A stretch of DNA of 63,535 nucleotides, from contig JANYJY010000044.1 of the NCBI GenBank assembly GCA_025358295.1, positions 1 to 63,535 of the forward strand, read 5' to 3'. Shown here in pieces: positions 51,284-60,345 of the stretch. Source of the stretch: Gammaproteobacteria bacterium. Lineage in GTDB: Bacteria; Pseudomonadota; Gammaproteobacteria; Steroidobacterales; Steroidobacteraceae. The translations under genes and the position numbers were made by a program. The notes under the pieces are model-generated. The model made no database searches. It was not told the DNA's origin and was given only the letters and a program-made list of their open reading frames with translations. How positions within the stretch are numbered: the stretch's first letter is position 1; every line of letters starts with the position of its first letter.

Positions 51284-53202
51284 ACCGCCTCTTCGGCCGT
51301 GCGCGGAGACGCCGCATCGCCGATGAGGTGCGTCTCTATTTGCAGGTCTTCCAGCGCGCTCGAGAGTTCATCCACCGGGGTATGTCCGGTGCATAAGACC
51401 AGCGTATCGACCTTATCAATGACGACTGCTTCGCCGCTGCTGACATGCTGCAGGAAGACGCTGTCGGAATCGCTGCCGTACAGCCGCATGTAGGTGAGCA
51501 CTTTGACCCCGAGTTTGTGCAAAGTGGCCACGGCTTGATCTCGCACATAGAACGGCAGGGTTTCTCCCGCGGCAACGCCACTGACCGCAAGCCGTACGCT
51601 CCTTCCTTGCAGTGCCAGATGTTCGGCGATGCCGATTCCGATCCAGTCCGCGCGCCAGTCAATGACCACGATGGATTGACCCAGCGTGGCTTCGCCGCGC
51701 AGCACAGCCCATGCGTCCACGATTTGCAACGCTCCTTCTTGGGGAAATTCCGGCCGGTACGGCACGGCGCCGGTGGCGAGCAGCACTACCTCCGGCGTCG
51801 CGGCGGTGATGATTGCTCGATCGACGCGCGTATTCTTGTGGACCCGCACGCCGGCCAGCTCCATTTCGCGTTGCAGATTGGTGATGATGCCGCCGAACTC
51901 CGCCCGCCCGGGCAGCATTTGCGCCAGCAGCGCCTGACCGCCCAGTCGCCGTTCGGCTTCGTACAAAGCGACCTCATGGCCTCGCTCGGCTGCGATTGCG
52001 GCGGCCTTCATTCCGGCAGGTCCTCCGCCGACGATCATCACTCGCTTGCGCCGTGAGGCCGCTGGCAGGGTGCCGAAGCGCAGTTCCCGCCCGCTCACCG
52101 GGTTTTGTATGCAAGAGATCGGAAAGCCCTTGTGGAAGTGCCCGATGCAGGCTTGATTACAAGCGATGCAGGCCCGAATGTCCTCGAGCGCGCCGCGTGC
52201 CGTCTTGTTCGGCATTTCGGGATCGCAGATCAGCGCGCGGGTCATGCCGCAGACATCGGCATGGCCTGCCGCAATCACGGCGTCCGCCACTTGAGGCTGA
52301 TTGATGCGTCCGGTCACAAAAACCGGAATTCGCGACTGGCGTTTGATGCGGGCGGCGTAGGGCACTACGTAGGCCGTCTTGAAGGCCATCGGCGGCGCGA
52401 TATGAATGGCCCCGCCCAGGCTGGCCGACGTCCCCACGGTGATGTGCACGTAGTCGATGCTATCGTCAAGTCGCGTCACCGCATCGAGAGTCTCCTCCGC
52501 GGTGAGTCCTTGCTCGTCTGCTTCCGAGCCCGAGATACGAAGTCCCACCACGAACCCGTCGGTCACCTTGGAGCGGATATTAGCGATGATCTCGCGCAGA
52601 AATTTTAGGCGCCTCTGCATGTCGCCGCCGTATGCATCGTCACGCAGGTTGACACGAGGATTGAGAAACTGTGCCGGCAGGTAGCCGTGACTCGCGACGA
52701 TTTCAACGCCGTCGATACCCGCCGACTGCATACGCCGCGCGGCGTCGCCGTAGCCGTGCACGATCGCGTCTATCAAGGGTTGCTTGAGGGCGCGCGGCAT
52801 GACGTGGAATCGTTCGTTCGGCACCGAAGAGGGCGCATAGGCTACGCTCAGCAGACCGCCGTCCGCCTCGGCAATTTCGCGTCCCGGGTGAAATAGCTGC
52901 GCGAACAGCGCTGTGCCGTGGCGATGCACGGCCTCGGCGACGCTGCGATAGCCGGCGATCGAACTGTCGGCCGTCGCCATCAGCACATGATTGGTGTAGC
53001 GGGCCGTTTCATGAACGCCGGATACCTGCAGGACGATCAGTCCGACTCCACCGCGGGCCCGCGCTTCTTGATAAGCCACGAGCGGCGCGTTGACCGTGCC
53101 ATCCACCGGCAGTGTCGTGTCATGTCCGCTGGACATGATGCGATTCTTGAGCGTACAGCCGCGGATGCGCAGCGGTTCAAATAAATGGGTGAATGCGGTC
53201 AT
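51250..53202 (-). CDS. NADH:flavin oxidoreductase, 2,4-dienoyl-CoA reductase/trimethylamine dehydrogenase type
   Basis: The 650-residue protein has an FMN-binding old-yellow-enzyme barrel (LFEPLRIRGCTLKNRIMSSG; SHGYLPAQFLNPRVN), a [4Fe-4S] site (CIACNQACIGHF then CIQNP) and an FAD/NAD(H) domain starting VMIVGGGPAGMKAAAIAAERG. This three-part layout is that of FadH, trimethylamine dehydrogenase and related enzymes. Substrate cannot be fixed: FadH-like and steroid- or bile-acid-type reductases share it. A longer frame begins at 53301 inside the divergent MFS gene; homology starts at the Met at 53202, which I prefer. Confidence 0.9.
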   Translation of the reverse strand: MTAFTHLFEPLRIRGCTLKNRIMSSGHDTTLPVDGTVNAPLVAYQEARARGGVGLIVLQVSGVHETARYTNHVLMATADSSIAGYRSVAEAVHRHGTALFAQLFHPGREIAEADGGLLSVAYAPSSVPNERFHVMPRALKQPLIDAIVHGYGDAARRMQSAGIDGVEIVASHGYLPAQFLNPRVNLRDDAYGGDMQRRLKFLREIIANIRSKVTDGFVVGLRISGSEADEQGLTAEETLDAVTRLDDSIDYVHITVGTSASLGGAIHIAPPMAFKTAYVVPYAARIKRQSRIPVFVTGRINQPQVADAVIAAGHADVCGMTRALICDPEMPNKTARGALEDIRACIACNQACIGHFHKGFPISCIQNPVSGRELRFGTLPAASRRKRVMIVGGGPAGMKAAAIAAERGHEVALYEAERRLGGQALLAQMLPGRAEFGGIITNLQREMELAGVRVHKNTRVDRAIITAATPEVVLLATGAVPYRPEFPQEGALQIVDAWAVLRGEATLGQSIVVIDWRADWIGIGIAEHLALQGRSVRLAVSGVAAGETLPFYVRDQAVATLHKLGVKVLTYMRLYGSDSDSVFLQHVSSGEAVVIDKVDTLVLCTGHTPVDELSSALEDLQIETHLIGDAASPRTAEEAVYEGLKVAAEI

Positions 53203-53278
53203 GCTCGAATTGTAATCGAATTTTGCGCCTCGCCTCGCAGCGCGTTTTCGACTACCATGAGCCACACCTAGCGGCATC

Positions 53279-54598
53279 ATGAATTCAGCAATTTTTCGCA
53301 AATGGCTGCCGGAACGGTGGCTGAATCACTTCGCGCTTGCGCCCAGCGATCTGCTGCGCGATGCAACGTATCGAAGGCTGTGGACCTCGATTTTGATTTC
53401 GTCCTTCGGCGGCCAGGTAACCTTGCTCGCGCTGCCGCTGACCGCCGCCGTGCTGCTGCACGCCTCTCCGACCCAAATGGGTTTGCTGACGGCGATGGAA
53501 ATAATACCGTTTGCGCTGTTTTCCCTGCCGACGGGTGTGTGGCTCGATCGAGTCCGAAAATTGCCGGTGTACGTGGTGGGTGAATTGTCGATCGCGCTGG
53601 CCGTGGCGACGGTGCCCGCGGCGTGGTGGTTTGGCTGGCTGTCGATGCGCTGGCTGTACATCGTCGCTTTTTTGATCGGCGCCGTGAACACCACCGCCGG
53701 CAGCGCGGCGCAAATCGTCTTGACCCAGATTGTGCCGCGCGAGCGCCTGGTGGAGGCGCATGCCAAGAACGCGCTGGCGACATCGGCCGCGGAAGTCACC
53801 GGGCCGGGCGCTGCCGGCGCATTGATCAAATTGACTGGCGCCCCGGTTGCGCTGCTGGCGGATGCCTTATTGTTGCTGATCTCGGCGGCGATACTGCGCG
53901 GCGTGCCGGTCAAGGAAAATCCCATTCGCCGCGGTGCCCCTTTCTGGGCTGCCATGCGCGAGGGGGTAAACTTCGTGCGCAGCAATCCCCTGTTGGTGAC
54001 CATGGCGAGCTGTGTCGGCGCTTGGCAGATGTGCAATCAGGCGGCGATGGTGGTGCAAATCCTGTTCGCCACGCGCCAGCTTGGTTTATCGGAACGAGGC
54101 GTGGGCTTAAGCTATGTGACCCTCGGTGTGGGCACCGTTCTGGCCAGCGCCAACGGCTATCGAGTAGTGCGCCGCTTCGGCCCCGGACCGACACTGGTGC
54201 TGGGATTCGCCATCTCCGGTGCCGGTTGGCTATTGCTGAGCCTTGCGCCTCTCAACGCGCTCGGCGTCGCCGCCTATGCGCTGATGTTGATGATGTTCGG
54301 CATGGGAGCGGTGTTTATATTCATCAACTTTCTGTCGCTGCGCCAGTCGGTCACGCCGGGGCCGATGTTGGGACGTATGACCAGCACCATGCGTTGGCTG
54401 ATACTGATTCCGGCGGGGCCGGGCGCCCTGCTCGGCGGCTGGCTGGGCGAGCACCTGGGCCTGCGCTTCGCAATGGGTTTCGCCGGGGCGGCCGCACTAA
54501 TACTGGCGATGATTGCCTGGCGTCTGCCGGTGATCCGCAGCGTCACGACATTACCGACTCTTAAGGCTGAGGCCGTTACTCCCTATTCTTCAGACTGA
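53279..54598 (+). CDS. MFS transporter (drug:proton antiporter-3-like)
   Basis: The 439-residue protein has about twelve membrane helices. The loop between helices 2 and 3 reads PTGVWLDRVRKLPVYV, a form of the MFS motif A, and QIVPRERLVEAHAKNALATSAAEVTGP is typical of the DHA3 efflux group (enterobactin- or macrolide-exporter-like). It likely exports small molecules in exchange for protons. It is divergent from the flavoenzyme gene with 76 bases between. No regulator is adjacent. Confidence 0.88.
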   Translation: MNSAIFRKWLPERWLNHFALAPSDLLRDATYRRLWTSILISSFGGQVTLLALPLTAAVLLHASPTQMGLLTAMEIIPFALFSLPTGVWLDRVRKLPVYVVGELSIALAVATVPAAWWFGWLSMRWLYIVAFLIGAVNTTAGSAAQIVLTQIVPRERLVEAHAKNALATSAAEVTGPGAAGALIKLTGAPVALLADALLLLISAAILRGVPVKENPIRRGAPFWAAMREGVNFVRSNPLLVTMASCVGAWQMCNQAAMVVQILFATRQLGLSERGVGLSYVTLGVGTVLASANGYRVVRRFGPGPTLVLGFAISGAGWLLLSLAPLNALGVAAYALMLMMFGMGAVFIFINFLSLRQSVTPGPMLGRMTSTMRWLILIPAGPGALLGGWLGEHLGLRFAMGFAGAAALILAMIAWRLPVIRSVTTLPTLKAEAVTPYSSD

Positions 54599-54730
54599 TC
54601 AATGGCTTATACGGCGCGATCCGTCACGGCCAGGCGGCTCGGTCCGACAGAACCTGCAGTGCCGTCAACCCGCGATATGTGCACTGCGTTTGAGTAGTAA
54701 GTTCGACCCGGGGGTCGGACATCATCTCAA

Positions 54731-54737
54731 GAAGGAG
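54731..54737 (+). promoter_or_regulatory. Strong ribosome-binding site for the YXWGXW-repeat gene
   Basis: GAAGGAG at 54731-54737 is followed by six bases and the ATG at 54744. It decides the start over an upstream in-frame ATG/GTG region at 54690, and places the signal peptide at the N-terminus. A short CGACC/GGTCG inverted repeat lies just upstream (54704-54717). Confidence 0.7.
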
Positions 54738-54743
54738 TGTGAA

Positions 54744-55055
54744 ATGAAGTCTTCTCGAAAAGCATTGCTGCTGGGGATGATGATGGCCGCGGGCGCGCTT
54801 GCCGCCCCCGGCCTTGCCTCAGCCGGAATCCTGATCGATATCGATGTGGCGCCGCCGCCCATTCGCGTCGAGACCATGCCCCCGCCTCGGGTCGGGTATG
54901 TATGGGCTCCCGGTTACTGGGAGTGGCGGGATCATGCGCACTTATGGGTCGCCGGCCGTTACATTGTCGAGCGGCGCGGCTATCGCTGGGTTCCCGATCA
55001 TTGGGAGCAGCGCGGCCCGCATTGGCACCATGAACGCGGACACTGGGAGCGTTAA
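54744..55055 (+). CDS. Secreted YXWGXW-repeat protein
   Basis: The 103-residue protein has a signal peptide (about residues 1-26, MKSSRKALLLGMMM onward, ending ASAG) and then repeats rich in Tyr, Trp, Pro and Gly: YVWAPGYWEW, LWVAGRYI, YRWVPDHWEQRG and HWHHERGHWER. This is the YXWGXW (BcpO-related) family of small exported proteins whose function is unknown. It is alone on its strand, between the MFS gene and a phosphoesterase gene. Confidence 0.87.
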   Translation: MKSSRKALLLGMMMAAGALAAPGLASAGILIDIDVAPPPIRVETMPPPRVGYVWAPGYWEWRDHAHLWVAGRYIVERRGYRWVPDHWEQRGPHWHHERGHWER

Positions 55056-55145
55056 GCGGCATTCATAGGTCGGCTTATTTCTGCGGCGGTGGGCGGCGTG
55101 GCCATCGCGCCCCTGCCGCCGCTGCTGCGATAGAATAGGTGGCCT

Positions 55146-55619
55146 ATGAACTCCAGCGGAAATCTTTGCGTCGGACTAGTCTCAGACACTCACGGACTGC
55201 TGCGACCTGAGGCGCGCGCCTTCCTGGTCGGTTGCGACTATGTCGTGCATGGCGGCGATGTCGGCGAGCCTAAGATTCTCGAGGAACTGGCGGCCATGGC
55301 GCCGCTGATCGCGGTCAGGGGCAATAACGACACGGGGCCTTGGGCGCGACATCTGCGTGAGACGGAGTTAATCCGTGTCGGCAACGTCTTCGTCTACGTC
55401 ATTCACAATATCGAGGATCTCGATCTGGACCCCGGTGCCGCAGGAGTAAGCGTCGTGGTGTCAGGACATTCGCATCAGCCGCTGGTCGAGACGCGCGATG
55501 GAATTCTATACGTCAATCCGGGCAGCTGCGGGCCGCGACGGTTCAAGCTGCCGATTTCGGTCGGCGAGCTAGTTGTGTCGGGCAGCGCAGTCGAGGCGCG
55601 CACTATCGAATTGATCTGA
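55146..55619 (+). CDS. YfcE/MJ0936-type metallophosphoesterase
   Basis: The 157-residue protein has the short calcineurin-like phosphoesterase pattern: LVSDTHG (metal site D and H), VHGGDVGEPKIL, VRGNNDTG (Asn-Asp), VIHNIEDLD where the usual GH is replaced, VVSGHSHQP (His ligands) and VNPGSCGPRRF. Members bind two metal ions and hydrolyse phosphodiesters such as bis-pNPP; the natural substrate is unknown. It is followed after seven bases by the DUF1272 gene. Confidence 0.92.
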   Translation: MNSSGNLCVGLVSDTHGLLRPEARAFLVGCDYVVHGGDVGEPKILEELAAMAPLIAVRGNNDTGPWARHLRETELIRVGNVFVYVIHNIEDLDLDPGAAGVSVVVSGHSHQPLVETRDGILYVNPGSCGPRRFKLPISVGELVVSGSAVEARTIELI

Positions 55620-55626
55620 GGCATTC

Positions 55627-55866
55627 ATGCTGCAACTTCGCCCAACATGTGAGTGCTGCGACATCGCACTGCCGGCAGATTCAAGCGACGCTCGAATCTG
55701 TTCGTTCGAGTGCACGTTCTGCGCGACCTGCGCGGACCAGGTATTGCAGGGCCGCTGCCCCAACTGCGGCGGAGAATTACTGCCGCGGCCCAGGCGTCCG
55801 CCCAGCAAATTGGCGTCCTACCCAGCATCAACCGAGCGTATTCACAAGCCGGGAGGCTGCAATTAA
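55627..55866 (+). CDS. DUF1272 cysteine-rich protein
   Basis: The 79-residue protein begins [19 protein letters not shown] and has a further [19 protein letters not shown], giving eight or more cysteines in CxxC-like pairs that should bind zinc. This is the DUF1272 family; its function is unknown. It follows the phosphoesterase gene by seven bases and overlaps the convergent aqpZ stop by four. Confidence 0.9.
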   Translation: MLQLRPTCECCDIALPADSSDARICSFECTFCATCADQVLQGRCPNCGGELLPRPRRPPSKLASYPASTERIHKPGGCN

Positions 55867-56579
55867 GGACTCTTAAGTTCCTGGCCCCGTTCCGTCGTGA
55901 GCACGCGGTAGATCAATGCCCCGAGCGCCCCGCCCAGCAAGGGCGCGGCCCAGAACAACCAGAGCTGAGTAAGCGCCCAGCCCTGAACAAACACCGCCGG
56001 TCCGGTGCTCCTGGCAGGATTCACCGATGTGTTGGTCACGGGGATGCTGATCAAATGAATGAGGGTGAGCGCCAGCCCGATTGCCAGGGGCGCGAAGCCG
56101 GCCGGCGCCCGCTTGTCGGTAGCGCCCATGATCACGAACAGGAATATGGCGGTCATTACCACTTCGCAGACGAAGGCGGCAGGCATGGCGTAGTGGCCGG
56201 GCGAATGGTCGCCGAAGCCATTGGCGGCCAGGCCTCCCGCCAGCGGGTCTGTACCGTTACCGCCCGCGATGAACACTAGAACATGTGCCGCGGCGATGGC
56301 GCCCAGCACCTGCACAATCCAGTAGGGCAATAATTCCTTGGCTGGGTGCCGGCCCCCCACGACGAGGCCCAAGGTGACCGCCGGGTTCAAATGGCAACCG
56401 GAAACATGACTGATGGCAAAGGCCATGGTGACCACGGTCAGCCCGAATGCCAATGACACCCCCAACAGTCCAATCCCCACGTGGGGAAATGCCGCGGCCA
56501 GGACCGCGCTGCCGCAGCCCCCGAGAACCAACCAAAATGTGCCGATGAACTCGGCTCCAAGCTTGCGCATGAGGGGCAC
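55863..56579 (-). CDS. aqpZ: Aquaporin Z
   Basis: The 238-residue protein has six membrane helices and both pore motifs, HLNPAVTLG and [10 protein letters not shown], with the AqpZ-type [16 protein letters not shown] at the start. It is a water channel of the inner membrane. The GTG at 56579 (MPLMRKLG) is favoured over the ATG three codons later because TAAGGAG lies six bases upstream of the GTG. It converges on the DUF1272 gene with a four-base overlap. Confidence 0.95.
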   Translation of the reverse strand: MPLMRKLGAEFIGTFWLVLGGCGSAVLAAAFPHVGIGLLGVSLAFGLTVVTMAFAISHVSGCHLNPAVTLGLVVGGRHPAKELLPYWIVQVLGAIAAAHVLVFIAGGNGTDPLAGGLAANGFGDHSPGHYAMPAAFVCEVVMTAIFLFVIMGATDKRAPAGFAPLAIGLALTLIHLISIPVTNTSVNPARSTGPAVFVQGWALTQLWLFWAAPLLGGALGALIYRVLTTERGQELKSP

Positions 56580-56585
56580 GTTTAA

Positions 56586-56592
56586 CTCCTTA
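56586..56592 (-). promoter_or_regulatory. Ribosome-binding site that selects the aqpZ GTG start
   Basis: On the minus strand TAAGGAG is followed by six bases and GTG at 56579; the in-frame ATG would be 15 bases away, which is too far for this site. Confidence 0.7.
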
Positions 56593-56784
56593 TTTTTCTA
56601 GATCGTTCTCATGTCGAGTCGTTAACGGGTGCGTCCAGCAACGAAAATAGCAGAATTACAGCCCGAAGTTAAACCTAAACACCAGATGGCAGCACTCACT
56701 GTGCATACCGCGCTTTGCGCGCGCGACGCTTGGGTCTGTGTAGGGGTCCGGGGACGGCGGTTAGACGCCACCGAGGGAGCGACG

Positions 56785-58245
56785 ATGCTTTCAGTCCTGG
56801 TTTGCCATTCGTATTACTTGCGCCTCGACCAAAAGCAAGTAATACGCGCAAAGCCGTATCCGCCGCTTGCCACATTACAGGTGGTTGCGATGCTGCGTGA
56901 GGCCGGGCATCGCGTGACGTTCTTCGATGCGATGCTGGCGGACGGGATCGAAGAATACGAGCGCTGGCTGCAGACCGGCCCGCCCCAGCTTGTGTTGTTC
57001 TACGAGGACAATTTCAACTTTCTGAGCAAAATGTGCTTGAGCGCCATGCGCCGCGCTGCTTGCGAAATGATGACGACCGCACGACGCGCGGGTGCCCGGG
57101 TGATTGCGGCCGGTCCCGACGTCACTGACGCCCCCGCGCCCTACCTCAAAGCCGGCGCGGATCTGGCATTGGTCGGCGAAGGACTGGCTACTTTGTTTGA
57201 AGTGCTGCCGCGGCTTGACTCGAACCCGAATGCCGACAATGCAGATCTCGTTCGAGGGCTCAGCGGCATCGTCTCGCTTAACGGCGGCAAGGTGGTGACC
57301 AATAGCGGAGTGAGGGCCGTAGCTATCGCCACTGATATCGGCTTGGCAGCGTGGGATCTGGTGGACATGGATCGTTATCGTGCGATGTGGCTGAAGGCGC
57401 ACGGCTATTTCAGTTTGAACATGGCTGCCTCGCGCGGCTGTCCCTTCCGCTGTGCGTGGTGCGCGAAACCCATTTGGGGCAATCAATATCTGCAGAGAAA
57501 TGCGTCCGAAGTCGCGTCGGAAATGTCGTATCTGAAGCGTACCTACAATCCCGACCACATTTGGTTTGCGGACGACATTTTCGGATTTCGCGTCGACTGG
57601 GTCAGCGAGTTCGCGGCTTCGGTGCGGGCTGCGGGGGCGCAGATTCCTTTCACCATACAGACGCGCGCGGACTTGGTCAGCGAGCACATGGCTGAAGCGC
57701 TGCAGGGGGCCGGATGCCGGGAGGCATGGATCGGTGCGGAGAGCGGCAGCCAACGAATATTGGACGCAATGAACAAAGGCACCACGGTGACCGAAATCCG
57801 GGTCGCGCGAGATCGGCTCAAGTCCGTCGGCATTCGCGTTGGATTCTTCATCCAGCTGGGATACATGGGTGAACAGCTCACGGACATTCTCGCGACGCGC
57901 GATCTGCTCGACGCCGCACAGCCGGACGAGATCGGCGTCAGCGTCTCATACCCCTTGCCGGGCACCAAATTTTACGATCTGGTCAAGGCGCAACTGCGCG
58001 ATAAGACTCACTGGCATGAGAGCAATGATCTTGAAATGATGTTTCAGGGAACTTACACATCCGATTTCTATCGCGTCGTCAGAAACCTCCTGCATGATCA
58101 GGTGGCGCCTCGGGCGGTCGATTTGCCGGGGGACTTCGACGCACGGGAGCGCGAGCGAAGTGCGCTCGATCAACGCTGGCGGGAATTGCTCAGCCGGGAG
58201 CAGCAGTTTCGATCGCTACCTCGGCAGTCGGCGGCAGCGGGATAG
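56785..58245 (+). CDS. B12-binding-domain-type radical SAM protein
   Basis: The 486-residue protein has an N-terminal cobalamin-binding-like fold (YPPLATLQVVAMLREAGHRV, DLALVGEGLATLFEVL) without the DxHxxG motif, so B12, if bound, would be base-off. The radical SAM core follows, with CPFRCAWC at about residues 219-226 and AWIGAESGSQRILDAMNKGT. Such enzymes include methylases and ring-forming enzymes such as BchE and HpnJ. The frame opens upstream, but GAGGGAG before the ATG at 56785 supports this start. It heads a cluster with a nucleotidyltransferase, methyltransferases and an HprK-like kinase. Confidence 0.88.
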   Translation: MLSVLVCHSYYLRLDQKQVIRAKPYPPLATLQVVAMLREAGHRVTFFDAMLADGIEEYERWLQTGPPQLVLFYEDNFNFLSKMCLSAMRRAACEMMTTARRAGARVIAAGPDVTDAPAPYLKAGADLALVGEGLATLFEVLPRLDSNPNADNADLVRGLSGIVSLNGGKVVTNSGVRAVAIATDIGLAAWDLVDMDRYRAMWLKAHGYFSLNMAASRGCPFRCAWCAKPIWGNQYLQRNASEVASEMSYLKRTYNPDHIWFADDIFGFRVDWVSEFAASVRAAGAQIPFTIQTRADLVSEHMAEALQGAGCREAWIGAESGSQRILDAMNKGTTVTEIRVARDRLKSVGIRVGFFIQLGYMGEQLTDILATRDLLDAAQPDEIGVSVSYPLPGTKFYDLVKAQLRDKTHWHESNDLEMMFQGTYTSDFYRVVRNLLHDQVAPRAVDLPGDFDARERERSALDQRWRELLSREQQFRSLPRQSAAAG

Positions 58246-58258
58246 CGAGGTAGGATAC

Positions 58259-59491
58259 ATGACCACATTTTGTCCCGAGACTCTGGGGCCAAAACGCCTC
58301 GAGGCGACGCTACGCAAGATTACCGAAGGTCTGGCTGAAGAACTAGCATGCCCGACGCGCTGTGCACCCGACTGGTCTGACTTAGATTGGACCGTTGCGC
58401 GCGCCGTGGCCGCCATGCACGGTGTCTCGTCCGTGTTGTCGCGCACTCTGCAATGGCAGGGTCCCGTTGGCTGGATGCAATTTCTGACGGAGCAGCGTGA
58501 TCATACGAGCAGGCGGCATGCGCGCATTGCGACGATGCTCGAGCTCATCGATCAGCGAATGCGCGAGGCGGGCATCGCCGCGACCGCACTGAAAGGCGTC
58601 GCGCTGCATACGCTGGGTATATACGCGGCGGGTGACCGGCCCATGGCCGACATAGATTTGCTGGTGCGGCCGTCGGATGCGGAGAAGGCCGTTCGGGTGA
58701 TCGAATCGTTGAGTTTCCATCAAGTCTATGCCACTTGGAAAGAAGCGGTGTTCATGCCGATTGTCCGGTGCGCTCCGGCCGTATGGGGGGAGCACTCGGA
58801 CAACGACATGAAAATCGAGCTGCACACCCGCATCTGTGAAAAGCTTCCGTGGCGCATCACCGATGTGTCTGAACTGATATTCGCCCCGCGGCCGCGACCC
58901 GGCTTGAATGTCTATCCTTCAATTGCGGCATTGATGACTCATCTGCTGTTACACGCCGCCGGCTCGATGAAGTCCCAAGGATTGAGGCTGATGCAGCTCA
59001 ACGATGTCGCACAACTTTCCTCACGGATGTCGCAAAGCGATTGGGATGAAGTTTTGGCGCACAATTCGCCTGCAGCGCCGCTATGGTGGGCGTTTCCGCC
59101 ACTTAGATTGCTGTCACGCTACTACTCATCCAGCGTTCCGGCCGACGTCCTTGCCGCGCTGGCCGCTGAATGCCCGACGGTGCTTGCGAGGGTTGCCGGG
59201 CAAAAGTGCTTGTACGACGTGTCGTACAGCTACCTTTGGGTCGATGCGTTTCCCGGCATTGAGTGGGCGAGGTCGATCGGCGAGGTGTTGGAATACGTCG
59301 TAAATCGCGTGCGACCCAGCGCGGCGCAGATGGCGCTGCGAGAGCAGTACAGCAAAGACCAATCTGGTGCGAATCAAGATCAATGGATTCGCCTTTCGCA
59401 GACGCGGCGTATTCTGCGGTGGGTAACCTCGCGGCCGACTCGGGTCATCGCCACCCATGCGGTGTATGCGGCGCTCGCCCAGGCACGATGA
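58259..59491 (+). CDS. NTase_5-type nucleotidyltransferase family protein
   Basis: The 410-residue protein carries ALKGVALHTLGIYAAG and RPMADIDLLVRPSDAEKAV (about residues 115-145), a nucleotidyltransferase fold with paired Asp metal ligands in DIDLL and the Gly-Asp-Arg preceding. This matches the uncharacterised NTase_5 family, which is often found in lasso-peptide, HprK-related and surface-polymer clusters. Starts upstream lie inside the radical SAM gene; ATG at 58259 has GAGGTAGG upstream. Its stop overlaps the methyltransferase start by ATGA. The target of transfer is unknown. Confidence 0.8.
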   Translation: MTTFCPETLGPKRLEATLRKITEGLAEELACPTRCAPDWSDLDWTVARAVAAMHGVSSVLSRTLQWQGPVGWMQFLTEQRDHTSRRHARIATMLELIDQRMREAGIAATALKGVALHTLGIYAAGDRPMADIDLLVRPSDAEKAVRVIESLSFHQVYATWKEAVFMPIVRCAPAVWGEHSDNDMKIELHTRICEKLPWRITDVSELIFAPRPRPGLNVYPSIAALMTHLLLHAAGSMKSQGLRLMQLNDVAQLSSRMSQSDWDEVLAHNSPAAPLWWAFPPLRLLSRYYSSSVPADVLAALAAECPTVLARVAGQKCLYDVSYSYLWVDAFPGIEWARSIGEVLEYVVNRVRPSAAQMALREQYSKDQSGANQDQWIRLSQTRRILRWVTSRPTRVIATHAVYAALAQAR

Positions 59492-60345
59492 CTAAGCCAG
59501 CCACTGTGAGTTCGGCATCGCTCACGGGCCTGCTTGGCGATACACCGTTGCGAGATTACTCGCGCAAGTTGAGTCGATTCAATGCGTTCGCCGAACCCGA
59601 ACTGCGGCGCATGATCGCGAGCCTAGGCCTGAGTCCTGGAATGAGGATACTGGATGCGGGATGCGGCACGGGAGAGAGTCTACCGTGGCTGCTCGAGGAG
59701 GTTGAACCTTCCGGACAGGTGGTTGGCATTGATCTGGCGGCGGCCCATGTGGACGTGGCTCGCCGGTACTCATCCGCGAACATTGAAGTCCTTCAGGGAG
59801 ATCTATTGACGGCGCCTCTGGCAACGGCGAGCTTCGACCTCATCTGGTGCATCAATACCATCAACCATTTGCGCGATCCGGTTCGCGGCGTGCGTCGACT
59901 CCAGGGTCTGTTGCGAAACGGTGGGCGCATCGCGCTCGGGCAAAGTTCGCTGCTGCCGGACATGTATTTTGCCTGGGACTCGCGTCTCGAGCGGGTGACC
60001 AATGAGGCGGTGCGTCAGTACTACAGGGCGCGCTACGATCTGGCGGAGCAAGATCTCGCGTCCGTCCGCGCCGTTGTTGGTACGCTGCGAAGCGCCCGTC
60101 TGCGCAATGTCAGCGTGCGCACGGTGGTGATCGAGCGGCTGTTCCCGTTGGATGCGGCGGCAGAATGCTATCTCCTCGAGACAATTTTCCGCGATACCTG
60201 GGGAGAGCGTCTTCGTCCTTATTTATCGGACGGTGATTTCGCCGAACTCATTCACGTGTGCGATCCGCGAGATTCGAGGTACGCATTGCGTCGCCCGGAT
60301 TTCCATGTCCTGCAGAGCTTCACATTGGTGGTGGGCGAACTCTAG
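59488..60345 (+). CDS. Class I SAM-dependent methyltransferase
   Basis: The 285-residue protein has the methyltransferase core with motif I ILDAGCGTGESLPWLL (about residues 53-68), VVGIDLAAAHVDVARRY, the Asp/Trp motif SFDLIWCINTINHLRDP and the downstream LLRNGGRIALGQ. It is expected to methylate a small molecule or peptide. The ATG overlaps the nucleotidyltransferase stop, so the radical SAM, nucleotidyltransferase and methyltransferase genes form one operon. Its stop overlaps the convergent HprK-like gene by four bases. Confidence 0.87.
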   Translation: MTKPATVSSASLTGLLGDTPLRDYSRKLSRFNAFAEPELRRMIASLGLSPGMRILDAGCGTGESLPWLLEEVEPSGQVVGIDLAAAHVDVARRYSSANIEVLQGDLLTAPLATASFDLIWCINTINHLRDPVRGVRRLQGLLRNGGRIALGQSSLLPDMYFAWDSRLERVTNEAVRQYYRARYDLAEQDLASVRAVVGTLRSARLRNVSVRTVVIERLFPLDAAAECYLLETIFRDTWGERLRPYLSDGDFAELIHVCDPRDSRYALRRPDFHVLQSFTLVVGEL

